From UTCHB3 sp964625575 (GTDB taxonomy: Bacteria; Bacteroidota; Ignavibacteria; Ignavibacteriales; Ignavibacteriaceae), in NCBI GenBank assembly GCA_964625575.1, contig CAZVBQ010000005.1, positions 102,497 to 166,496 on the forward strand: DNA of 64,000 bases, given 5' to 3'. Under the pieces are notes generated by a model. That model was not told the origin of the DNA. It ran no database searches and saw only the letters and a program-made list of their open reading frames with translations. Shown here one piece after another: positions 1 to 7,278 of this stretch. The position numbers and the translations under genes were made by a program. Position 1 is the stretch's first letter, and every line of letters starts with the position of its first letter.

Positions 1-80
1 GTTAATCTTATAAAACTATAAAACTTTTAACTTATCACGCTGCTAAACTAAGATTAAGAGCTTATATAAGTCAAGTTTAA

Positions 81-728
81 ATGCAAAATACCCAAGAAAA
101 ATCTTTAATAGCCGCCCGCTTAAGAGAATTCGCTTATAGCCGGACGGATAAACTCAGCGACTTCGCCCGTCTTCTGGATATGCTGCCGCAAACCCTTAAC
201 TCATACCTCTCCGGCAAGATCACGCCCGGCGCGGAACTTCTGGTGAAACTTTCCGAGATGGGATGTGATATCGACTGGCTCCTGACGGGAAAACCTTCCG
301 GCAACACTTCCTCAATGCATTATGGAAGTGGTGAGAAAAAAGCAGCTTTCAAGGTTCTCGGTACCGTCCCCGCCGGTAAGGCTGATATTCAGGATTGGAG
401 CGACCTCAACGAGTTCCGTGATCTTCAATACGACCCTGACACCCATTTCTATCTTAAAGTTGACGAAGAATTCGGCTACAGCATGATGCCGATGGTAAAT
501 CCGGGTGATTATGTGCTTGTGAGCCTTTACGGAAAGGTGAAGCATGGTGATCTGGTGGTGGCATTGTACGATCAGACGAAGGGAGCGCTGAAGATCTACA
601 CCGAAAATGAGGATTTCCCGGGCGTGGCGGTTCTGACATCCTACAACCAGTCGATACCACCGATGGTCTTCAAGAAGGAGAATATAAAAGTTTACAAGGT
701 TGTATTGATCGAGAAGAACAATAAATGA
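81..728 (+). CDS. XRE/S24 LexA-like transcriptional repressor
   Basis: A 215-residue regulator with an N-terminal helix-turn-helix (about residues 8-70; the LSDFARLLDMLPQTLNSYLSG stretch holds the recognition helix region) and a C-terminal S24 peptidase fold (about 88-212). The Ala-Gly self-cleavage pair is visible in GTVPAGKAD. The nucleophile serine region reads YSMMPMVNPGDYVLV, and a lysine in KGALKIY can serve as the general base. Family members repress phage or SOS-like genes and inactivate themselves by autocleavage. The ATG start follows an AT-rich 80-bp leader with no strong ribosome site. No prophage genes adjoin it, so its targets are unknown. The cation exporter follows 10 bases later on the same strand and may be co-transcribed. 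Confidence 0.85.
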   Translation: MQNTQEKSLIAARLREFAYSRTDKLSDFARLLDMLPQTLNSYLSGKITPGAELLVKLSEMGCDIDWLLTGKPSGNTSSMHYGSGEKKAAFKVLGTVPAGKADIQDWSDLNEFRDLQYDPDTHFYLKVDEEFGYSMMPMVNPGDYVLVSLYGKVKHGDLVVALYDQTKGALKIYTENEDFPGVAVLTSYNQSIPPMVFKKENIKVYKVVLIEKNNK

Positions 729-738
729 CGACAGGGAA

Positions 739-1665
739 TTGAAAGCAAAAAATCAGGCTCCCATCAAGGGAATGAAAACCACCATACTCGGTATAATTGT
801 ATCGTTTTTTCTTGTGATAATTAAAGGTGGCGCGGGTATTATTGGGAACTCATACGCGCTTGTTGCCGATGCCATAGAGTCTCTTTCCGATATATTTACA
901 TCAACCATTGTGCTTCTTGGCATCAAGTATGCTTCTCGCCCGAAGGATGCCACCCACCCGTATGGACACGGTAAAGCCGAACCCCTCGCCGGTTTATTCG
1001 TTGCAATGATGTTGATCGTGGCCGCGATAGTGATCATTGTGCAAAGTTTGAATGAAATAATCACACCGCATCACGCCCCCGAACCATTCACGCTCATTGT
1101 TCTGGTGGTGGTGGTTGGGGTAAAAGAGACCCTTTTCAGGAAGGTGATCAAGGTTGGAGAGGGAATCGAAAGCGTGGCAGTGAAGAACGACGCGTGGCAC
1201 CACAGAAGTGACGCCATCACTTCCGCCGCGGCATTTATAGGTATCGCGATCGCTTTGATCGGTGGTGCCGGGTACGAAGAAGCTGATGATTACGCCGCGC
1301 TGTTTGCCTCGTTTATAATCATGTATAACGCGGTTTCACTTTTCATGCCCGCTTTAAAGGAAATACTGGATACTGCCCCGCCTGCCGAATTCGTCCAGAA
1401 AGTGAAAAACTGCGCCCGTCAGGTTGAAGGAGTGAAGGATATTGAGAAATGTTTCATCAGGAAGATGGGATTCGAGTATTACATCGACATGCACGTGATC
1501 GTGAACGGAAATCTCTCAGTGTTCGAAGGGCACCTCATCGCTCATTCTGTGAAGGATAAACTTATCGAAGTGTTCCCCAACGTCTCTGATGTCCTCTGCC
1601 ACATCGAACCATGGGACCCCGAAGCCTATAAACTCAAATTAGAGGAGGGAAATCTCTTTCTATAG
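739..1665 (+). CDS. cation diffusion facilitator family transporter
   Basis: A 308-residue inner-membrane divalent-cation/proton antiporter of the CDF family, which exports Zn, Fe, Mn or similar metals. It shows the family TM2 acidic site (VADAIESLSDIF), the HPYGHGKAEPLAGLF loop, the TM5 site KNDAWHHRSDAITS, and a C-terminal cytoplasmic metallochaperone-like domain (about 210-300) with the HVIVNG and HxxxH-like histidines. The TTG start at 739 has AGGGA only 2 bases upstream. An in-frame ATG at 772 also has its AAGGG too close, so the start is uncertain by 11 residues. It lies 10 bases after the S24 repressor gene. The exact metal cannot be read from the sequence. Confidence 0.9.
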   Translation: MKAKNQAPIKGMKTTILGIIVSFFLVIIKGGAGIIGNSYALVADAIESLSDIFTSTIVLLGIKYASRPKDATHPYGHGKAEPLAGLFVAMMLIVAAIVIIVQSLNEIITPHHAPEPFTLIVLVVVVGVKETLFRKVIKVGEGIESVAVKNDAWHHRSDAITSAAAFIGIAIALIGGAGYEEADDYAALFASFIIMYNAVSLFMPALKEILDTAPPAEFVQKVKNCARQVEGVKDIEKCFIRKMGFEYYIDMHVIVNGNLSVFEGHLIAHSVKDKLIEVFPNVSDVLCHIEPWDPEAYKLKLEEGNLFL

Positions 1666-1794
1666 TTCTCAATTCTCTCCAAAACACTGAAGTACTGAAG
1701 CACCGAAGTATGGCAGCACCGCAGTACATCAGCACCGAGGTTCTGAAGTTCTGAAGTTCTGAGGTTCTCAAGTTCTCAGGTTCTCTCGTTCTCA
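1664..1794. repeat. degenerate octamer tandem array (CTGAAGTT/CCGAAGTA type)
   Basis: The gap between two converging genes is filled by variants of an 8-9-bp unit (CTGAAGTAC, CCGAAGTA, CTGAAGTT, CTGAGGTT, CTCAAGTT). The array runs directly into the DctM gene, whose TGA stop (complement of TCA at 1792-1794) lies inside the last unit. The same unit recurs at 19088-19177. There are no conserved spacers, so it is not a CRISPR. Confidence 0.8.
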
Positions 1795-3102
1795 CATCCA
1801 CCTCACCATCCCCGGAATGAGGAACACCGCCAACAGCGCGAGAAGCTGTATCAAAATGTACGGTATCACTCCGCGGTAAATGTCAGTGGTTTTAACCTCA
1901 GGCGGAGCAACACCTTTCAGATAGAAAAGACTGAACCCGAAAGGGGGAGTGAGGAACGAGGTCTGCAGGTTCATCGCGACAAGAATGGCGATCCAAAGCA
2001 TGTCCATGCCGAAGTGGCGGAAGATCGGATCAACAATCGGCACCACAATGAAAATTATCTCGATGAAATCGATCAGAAATCCGAGCAGGAAGATTATCAG
2101 CATCACTATGAAGAGGAAGATGCCCGGTGATATCTCGGAAGCCATGATCATTTCAGTAAGCACCACATCACCTTCAAGTTCACGGAAAACGAGGCTGAAC
2201 GCGGTAGCGCCGATGAGAATCATCAACGCCATAGTGGTGATGGTCACAGTTTTGGCGGAGACTTCTTTTACGGTTTTGAAGTCGAGTTTTTTCCGGAGAG
2301 CGGCAAGTCCCGTGGCGCCAATAGCGCCAACACCTGCTGCCTCGGTCGGGGAAGCGACACCAAAAAAGATTGAGCCGAGAACCAGAAAAACAAGGGTGCC
2401 GGGGAGAAAGAACGCCGAGACGAGTTTCCTGAACCGGTCTTTTCTGAAGGCTGCCAGTTCTTCATCAGGCATTGGCGGAAATGCCGATGGTTTCAAAAAG
2501 TTGAGGGCAACTATCCAGATGAAATAGAAGCTGACGAGTGTGAATCCGGGCGCCACGGCGGCGACAAACAGATCACCGATCGGGATGTTCATTACGCTCC
2601 CAAGAAGCACAAGGATGATGCTTGGCGGAATTATCTGTCCGAGCGTCCCCGAAGCGGCAATAATTCCCGCGGAGTCATCTTTAGAACAACCCCGTTTGAT
2701 CATTACGGGGAGGGAGATCACTCCCATTGTCACGACAGTCGCGCCTACAATTCCGGTTGAGGCACCGAGGAATGTACCTACCAGCAGAACTCCAATCGCG
2801 AGACCTCCCCGCATTTTGCCGAAGGCGAGGGCCATCGTCTCCAAAAGCTCTTCCGCTATTCCGGACCGTTCGAACATCACCCCCATGAAGACGAACATCG
2901 GCACGGCGAGGAGCACGAAGTTCGACATCACGCCCCATATCCTTAACGGGAGAAGGGAGAGGAACTCAGGCCCCAGCATAAGGGTGCCGAAGAGAACAGA
3001 CACGCCACCCAGCGTGAACGCCACGGGAAAACCCATCAGAAGGGAAATTATTACGACAGCGAAGAAGATAAAAGGCATCAATTCCACTAAAATATCAGGC
3101 AT
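1792..3102 (-). CDS. dctM: TRAP transporter large permease (DctM-type)
   Basis: A 436-residue, highly hydrophobic integral membrane protein of the TRAP-T large-subunit family. It shows family signatures such as the N-terminal LLMGFPVAFTLGG and the internal GIVGATVVTMGVISLPVMIKRG and QIIPPSIILVLLG stretches. These permeases use the sodium gradient to import acidic organic solutes delivered by a periplasmic binding protein. It overlaps the upstream small permease by 8 bases and is the last gene of a minus-strand operon. No DctP binding protein is encoded in the window, so the ligand is unknown. The stop codon lies in an octamer repeat array. Confidence 0.93.
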   Translation of the reverse strand: MPDILVELMPFIFFAVVIISLLMGFPVAFTLGGVSVLFGTLMLGPEFLSLLPLRIWGVMSNFVLLAVPMFVFMGVMFERSGIAEELLETMALAFGKMRGGLAIGVLLVGTFLGASTGIVGATVVTMGVISLPVMIKRGCSKDDSAGIIAASGTLGQIIPPSIILVLLGSVMNIPIGDLFVAAVAPGFTLVSFYFIWIVALNFLKPSAFPPMPDEELAAFRKDRFRKLVSAFFLPGTLVFLVLGSIFFGVASPTEAAGVGAIGATGLAALRKKLDFKTVKEVSAKTVTITTMALMILIGATAFSLVFRELEGDVVLTEMIMASEISPGIFLFIVMLIIFLLGFLIDFIEIIFIVVPIVDPIFRHFGMDMLWIAILVAMNLQTSFLTPPFGFSLFYLKGVAPPEVKTTDIYRGVIPYILIQLLALLAVFLIPGMVRWM

Positions 3103-3613
3103 CCTGTTTACCTTTCTCTTCTTTGTATCTTCTTACCGCTTCGATCAGGAAGACAGCACCCTGCATTGAGAGGAGAATAAAACCGACAGGGATCATTGTT
3201 TTCAGGAGATATCGCGCGGGGAGTCCTCCCGGGTCGGGGGAGCCTTCATGGATCAGGTATGACGACCATATAAAATCGAGCGAGTACCAGATCACGAATC
3301 CAGCGAAGGAGAAAAGAAGCACGATGGTGCCGGTTATGTCAACCAATGCCTGTTTTTTCGGGCTGAACCGGTTGTAGAGCACGTCTATCTTAACGTGCTC
3401 ACCCATTTTGAAAGTGTAGCCCGCTGCCAGCAGAAAAATGATCGAAAAGAGGTGCCACTCGAGCTCTTGCAGGGCGACACTTCCGGTGTTAAAAACGTAT
3501 CTTCCCACCACGTCGCCAACCACGAGCAATACAAGTATGGCAGTTAGAAATGCCGCTATGGCACCGGCACCTTCCTGAACACGACTGTTCAACCTGATGA
3601 ATTTCTCCATCAT
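3095..3613 (-). CDS. dctQ: TRAP transporter small permease (DctQ-type)
   Basis: A 172-residue protein with four predicted membrane segments (around residues 15-35, 50-70, 90-112 and 136-156) and the DctQ-type LQELEWHLFSIIFLLAAGYTF region. It pairs with the large permease, which it overlaps by 8 bases. Its start codon follows the transglutaminase-like gene stop by a single base, so the genes are almost certainly co-translated. Two adjacent ATG codons (3613 and 3610) are possible starts. Confidence 0.9.
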   Translation of the reverse strand: MMEKFIRLNSRVQEGAGAIAAFLTAILVLLVVGDVVGRYVFNTGSVALQELEWHLFSIIFLLAAGYTFKMGEHVKIDVLYNRFSPKKQALVDITGTIVLLFSFAGFVIWYSLDFIWSSYLIHEGSPDPGGLPARYLLKTMIPVGFILLSMQGAVFLIEAVRRYKEEKGKQDA

Positions 3614-3614
3614 T

Positions 3615-4859
3615 TCACTCCCACGAGCAGATGTAGTTCAGGGTGTAACCCTGCTTAATGAAAGGTCTTACCGGGAGACCGGTTATCTTCACCTTCCCCG
3701 CGAAGTTTCCGTTGGCATTCTTCTGAAGCATTACCATTGCATCGGGTGTTTCCACTCCTGCCTCCTCACCCGGGGCATAAAATTCAAAATCAACCGTGGA
3801 ATCCGCCGCCAGCGTGAATGGCCAGGCGCCCGGTTTTATCAGTTTACAGCCGTTCTCGATGAATTTCTTGAAGAGCACCGGGAATTTGCCGTCTTTGCCT
3901 GCCGATGCAATGAAACCGAATTCTGCCACACCGATGTAGGGCCCTTTTTGATCTTTGTGTTTCGCGAACATTGTCAGATGGAAAGTACCCGGGGCAGGGA
4001 AGAGAATATCAACAACACCTTCTGAGCCCGACCTTTGGGTAAGTGTCCGGTTTTCAAACCTGTTTTCCTGCATATCGTAAAGATTTGCCATGAACACTAT
4101 GTCATCCGGTACTTTTATCTCAAGTCTGAACTTGTCAGTAGCGTTGTAAATTCTCGCCGGGGGAGTGATTAGGTCGAGCCCGAGGGCAAAGAACCGGTCG
4201 GTCAGGTAAGGCATTTCGGAGAATTCGCTGAAATTCTTCGGTTTGTTCACGAGCTGCCACTGCGGGTCTTCGGGGAAGTGGGTGTAAAGGAACTTCGCCG
4301 GATCGAGCGCGTAGTAGCCGAGGGAATAATTGGGGGTGAAGTACATTCCATCGATGAAGCCCGAGTTCCAGGTTACATCAATAAGTTTCCACTCGCCGGC
4401 GAGTTTAACAGCCGTCCAGGCGTGGTTTGATTCGTACTTCTCGTCATTTTTGAAGAGGTCGAAGCCGTAGCCCCGGGCGTAACCGCTGATCTTTTTATTC
4501 TCGATCCCCGCGGTGTTCAACAACACTTCGAAAACATTGCAGTAGCCTTCGCAAACCGATCTGCCTGTCTTGATCACATCCCAGGTATCATAAACCACGG
4601 GCGAATTACCGAGAAATCCGTTTACATCGTACTGGATATTTAAAGCCACCCAGTCGTGAAGCACGCGCGTCTTCTCTTCAGGTGTGGTGATTCCCGTTAA
4701 AAGCGCGTCAACAAGGGCGTTGATGTTCGATTTTGGGTCGGCTTTAACCGCGGCGACAACTCCCGCGGGAACGTTCACTGCGTTCGGATGTGGTGCCTGA
4801 GCCAACAGTCCGTGAAGAGTGAAGAGCAACATTAATGACAATTTAACGGCGCGTGACAT
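3615..4859 (-). CDS. exported transglutaminase-like (KY-type) protein
   Basis: A 414-residue protein with a signal peptide (about 1-20) and a transglutaminase/protease-like core at about 60-180. The Cys-His-Asp triad is visible as GRSVCEGYCNVFE, ESNHAWTAVK and LIDVTWNSG, the layout of the kyphoscoliosis-peptidase type. The C-terminal half (about 210-414) looks like two beta-sandwich domains. It probably cleaves or cross-links peptide bonds in the periplasm; the substrate is not evident. It sits between a flavoprotein gene (5-base gap) and the TRAP permeases (1-base gap), an unusual operon partner for a transporter. Confidence 0.8.
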   Translation of the reverse strand: MSRAVKLSLMLLFTLHGLLAQAPHPNAVNVPAGVVAAVKADPKSNINALVDALLTGITTPEEKTRVLHDWVALNIQYDVNGFLGNSPVVYDTWDVIKTGRSVCEGYCNVFEVLLNTAGIENKKISGYARGYGFDLFKNDEKYESNHAWTAVKLAGEWKLIDVTWNSGFIDGMYFTPNYSLGYYALDPAKFLYTHFPEDPQWQLVNKPKNFSEFSEMPYLTDRFFALGLDLITPPARIYNATDKFRLEIKVPDDIVFMANLYDMQENRFENRTLTQRSGSEGVVDILFPAPGTFHLTMFAKHKDQKGPYIGVAEFGFIASAGKDGKFPVLFKKFIENGCKLIKPGAWPFTLAADSTVDFEFYAPGEEAGVETPDAMVMLQKNANGNFAGKVKITGLPVRPFIKQGYTLNYICSWE

Positions 4860-4864
4860 GATAT

Positions 4865-6277
4865 TTAACTCAACAGATAGTTGATAGCATCTTCCGCTGT
4901 ATAGCTGCCGGTGTTGTGGGTCATTAGCTTTCTGAGGAAGCTTAGATCGTCACCGAGGGTAATGATTGGTGGTTCAACCGGATCGCCAACACCTGCCGTG
5001 GCGAGCAGACCGTTGCAGAGGCAACCTCGACCAGCGACCTCGTCCGGATTCCCGCCTTTGTGTATAAATTTATCTTCGGGCTCCGCGGCGCAGCGGTAAC
5101 CGATCCTGCCCCCTTCTTTTTCGTAGGGGGTAACCAGAAGGCCTTTGTTGCAGATCCTCACTCTCCCCTCGTAAACCGTGCTTTCGGCGATGGTTCCATC
5201 AACTTCGGCAAGTTTGAACGGAAATCCTGTCGGTGAAATTCTCGAGTCGGTTCTGATATTAATTTCATTGTCGTACGCGGCTTTTCTTATCCGGGCGCGA
5301 AGTGCAGGTTCCATCCCCGACTCTTCCGCCAGCGCGAAGATAGAACCTGCCTGAATGCCGGCGGCACCCACCGATCTCGCGTAACGGAGTTTTTCGGGTG
5401 AGGCATTGGAGCCTCCGATCCAGAAGGGAATTCCAAGTTTCGCCATTTCACCATAATCGACAATATCCTTCTCACCGTAAACAGGGGGATCGCCCGGTTT
5501 GGCGTTGGGATCGACTTTTCTCGGAGGCGCGTTGTGCCCTCCGGCTGTCGGTTCCTCGACAACAAATCCGTCGACACTTCCCTCCGGGGATTTCTTCAGG
5601 AAGAGATTTGCGAGAAGATTCGATGAAATTATCGGCAGGAATTTGGGTCTGGTGAGGTTCTTCTGTTTCTCTCCAAAGAACTGCTCAGGATCAAAACTTA
5701 TGCGGCTGCTTCTGATCTCCGTCCCCGCGACGGGGACGGTGTAACCGCAGACGTTGCCTTCAACAATGTCGTTGATCAGCGCCGGAATTTGAAGAGGGAT
5801 GCCCGCGCCCATGGTTACAACATCCACGCCGCCCATGATCGCCCCAAAGAGCGCGTGGACGTGCGGCAGCGCGATCTTCTCGAGATAATTAATACTTACG
5901 GGGTTGTCATGTCCCTCTTTCGCGAGGCGAACAACCGCGAAATTGGCGCAGATCACCAGCGCGATAAAAAGGTTTGAAGGGTTAAAACCGATGTGAGGTA
6001 TCCCTTTGAATGGCGCGTCTTTGGGGATTCCGCCCTTCACGTAAAATTTGTGCATGATCTCTTTAACCATGTCCTGGAAGGGGAATCCTGCGAGTGCCCG
6101 CCGGAAGTGCTCGCCCGGGTCACCCATTTGCAGTCTTCTGACCATCAACCATTCGAGAGCGGTGCCCGAGACGGTTCCCAGATGACCAAGTTTTGAAACC
6201 GTTTTAGCGAGTTCGGGACTTGAAATGTTAACTCCCATTCCACCCTGGATTATCACGGGAAGTTTGCTTTGGCACAT
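4865..6277 (-). CDS. nitronate monooxygenase / 2-nitropropane dioxygenase family flavoprotein
   Basis: A 470-residue cytoplasmic TIM-barrel flavoprotein. Family marks are the N-terminal PVIIQGGMGVNISSPELA, the AGGHNAPP motif holding the probable catalytic His, and the FMN-phosphate loop PFWIGGSNASPEKLR followed by GAAGIQAGSIFALAE. Characterised relatives oxidise alkyl nitronates or act as FabK-type enoyl reductases. At 470 residues it is longer than typical nitronate monooxygenases (about 320-360) and carries a C-terminal cysteine-containing segment, GRGCLCNGLLAT, so its real substrate may differ. It is the first gene of the operon that continues into the transglutaminase-like and TRAP genes. 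Confidence 0.8.
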   Translation of the reverse strand: MCQSKLPVIIQGGMGVNISSPELAKTVSKLGHLGTVSGTALEWLMVRRLQMGDPGEHFRRALAGFPFQDMVKEIMHKFYVKGGIPKDAPFKGIPHIGFNPSNLFIALVICANFAVVRLAKEGHDNPVSINYLEKIALPHVHALFGAIMGGVDVVTMGAGIPLQIPALINDIVEGNVCGYTVPVAGTEIRSSRISFDPEQFFGEKQKNLTRPKFLPIISSNLLANLFLKKSPEGSVDGFVVEEPTAGGHNAPPRKVDPNAKPGDPPVYGEKDIVDYGEMAKLGIPFWIGGSNASPEKLRYARSVGAAGIQAGSIFALAEESGMEPALRARIRKAAYDNEINIRTDSRISPTGFPFKLAEVDGTIAESTVYEGRVRICNKGLLVTPYEKEGGRIGYRCAAEPEDKFIHKGGNPDEVAGRGCLCNGLLATAGVGDPVEPPIITLGDDLSFLRKLMTHNTGSYTAEDAINYLLS

Positions 6278-6529
6278 ATATTATCAGATCATTTTGGCAC
6301 CGTGCCTCAAAACAGGTTTACATCCGGAGGTGTCGCGGGGATCACCTTTATTCCGAAAATCCATACTGATGCCGGCGCAAGATTAAAGTAAAAACAGATT
6401 TAAAGTCACAAATTAAGATATATTGATTAAAAATCTGCAATAAACAATTTGCGCCGTAATTTTATTTAAATTTGCGGAAGCCAATCAGAAAATATTAATA
6501 ACCCAGAACAATCGAAAAGAAAAACAGAA

Positions 6530-6685
6530 ATGGAAATAATCTTCATCGTCGCCGCAATCGTGATCGGACTTCTTGTACTCAAGAGCGTCGCCGGCATGTT
6601 CAAATTCGCCATCAAAATAGCAATCTACGCACTGATCGGCTTAGCCGTTTACAGGGGATTGGTTTATTTAGGGATTATGAGGTAG
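6530..6685 (+). CDS. small membrane protein, 51 residues
   Basis: This short frame runs from ATG at 6530 to TAG at 6685. It encodes an almost entirely hydrophobic peptide with two membrane-spanning stretches (about residues 3-17 and 26-41) separated by LKSVAGMFKFAIKIA. The codons look native (GTC, GCC, ATC), and it stands alone between a divergent gene and a repeat array. I do not recognise a family. The terminal TAG is shared with the first GACCC repeat unit downstream. No Shine-Dalgarno sequence stands out; AAAAGAAAAACAGAA precedes the start. Confidence 0.5.
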   Translation: MEIIFIVAAIVIGLLVLKSVAGMFKFAIKIAIYALIGLAVYRGLVYLGIMR

Positions 6686-6748
6686 ACCCTGAGACCCAAA
6701 GACCCTTAGACCCAAAGACCCTTAGACCCTTAGACCCTTAGACCCGAA
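6684..6748. repeat. octamer array GACCCTTA/GACCCAAA/GACCCTGA
   Basis: About eight head-to-tail 8-bp units of the form GACCCNNA. They begin at the stop codon of the 51-residue gene and end just before the four-helix-protein gene. The downstream array at 7165-7275 is the same unit in the opposite orientation, so the gene between is framed by inverted arrays. Confidence 0.85.
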
Positions 6749-6776
6749 GTGTGAAATTATTTTGAAAGGATGGCAA

Positions 6777-7148
6777 ATGAAAATTGAACATTTTACTGAT
6801 CTGATAGTATGGCAGAAATCGAGATTGCTCTTCAAAGAGGTTCATGAGCTGATGAAGAATAGTAAAGAATACTATTTACGTGATCAGATTCTTAGGGCAA
6901 CGCTTTCAATTTCCAACAACATTGCAGAAGGATTTGGAAGATATTCAAAGAAAGAATTCGTTCAATTCTTGAATATTTCCAAAGGCTCACTAAATGAAGT
7001 TGAATCCATGCTCTTTATTATGTTGGACATGTCAATGATCGACAAAACAAAATTAGATCAGCTTTTAATGACAATTTCTGATATTCGAAATTTATCCAAC
7101 TCGTTGATCCATACGATTCTCCGCAAAATGGAAGAACAAAGCAAATAA
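6777..7148 (+). CDS. four helix bundle protein (23S rRNA-intervening sequence protein family)
   Basis: A 123-residue, all-helical protein of the S23/IVP type. Recognisable parts are the N-terminal FTDLIVWQKSRLLFKEVHEL, the central LRDQILRATLSISNNIAEG and the following FGRYSKKEFVQFLNISKGS. Family members occur inside 23S rRNA intervening sequences or as stand-alone genes, and their molecular role is unknown. I chose the ATG at 6777 because AAAGGA lies 6 bases upstream; an in-frame TTG at 6762 would add five residues. It is flanked by inverted octamer arrays (6684-6748 and 7165-7275). No rRNA sequence surrounds it. Confidence 0.88.
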   Translation: MKIEHFTDLIVWQKSRLLFKEVHELMKNSKEYYLRDQILRATLSISNNIAEGFGRYSKKEFVQFLNISKGSLNEVESMLFIMLDMSMIDKTKLDQLLMTISDIRNLSNSLIHTILRKMEEQSK

Positions 7149-7164
7149 TTTACTTCCAAGCCTT

Positions 7165-7275
7165 AGGTCTCAGGGTCTCAGGGTCTCAGGGTCTCAGGGT
7201 CTCAGGGTCTTCGGGTCTCAGGGTCTCCGGGACTTGAATTACCCGGGTCTTCGGGTCTTCGGGTCTCAGGGTCTT
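7165..7275. repeat. octamer array GGTCTCAG/GGTCTTCG
   Basis: About thirteen 8-bp units (GGTCTCAG, GGTCTTCG, GGTCTCCG). This is the reverse complement of the GACCCNNA type at 6684-6748. The array ends four bases before the stop codon of the converging glycosidase gene. It could fold against the upstream array in a transcript covering the gene between them. Confidence 0.85.
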
Positions 7276-7278
7276 TCC

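Noticed and set aside
1664..1794. CRISPR-like look of the tandem arrays
   Set aside because: Units are 7-10 bp and contiguous with no unique spacers, and no cas genes are present.
2540..3169. Long opposite-strand frames over the TRAP, nitronate-monooxygenase and glycosidase genes
   Set aside because: They are shadows of the real genes, with unlikely composition and no motifs.
6777..7148. An rRNA intervening sequence
   Set aside because: No 23S rRNA sequence flanks the gene; it is a free-standing family member.
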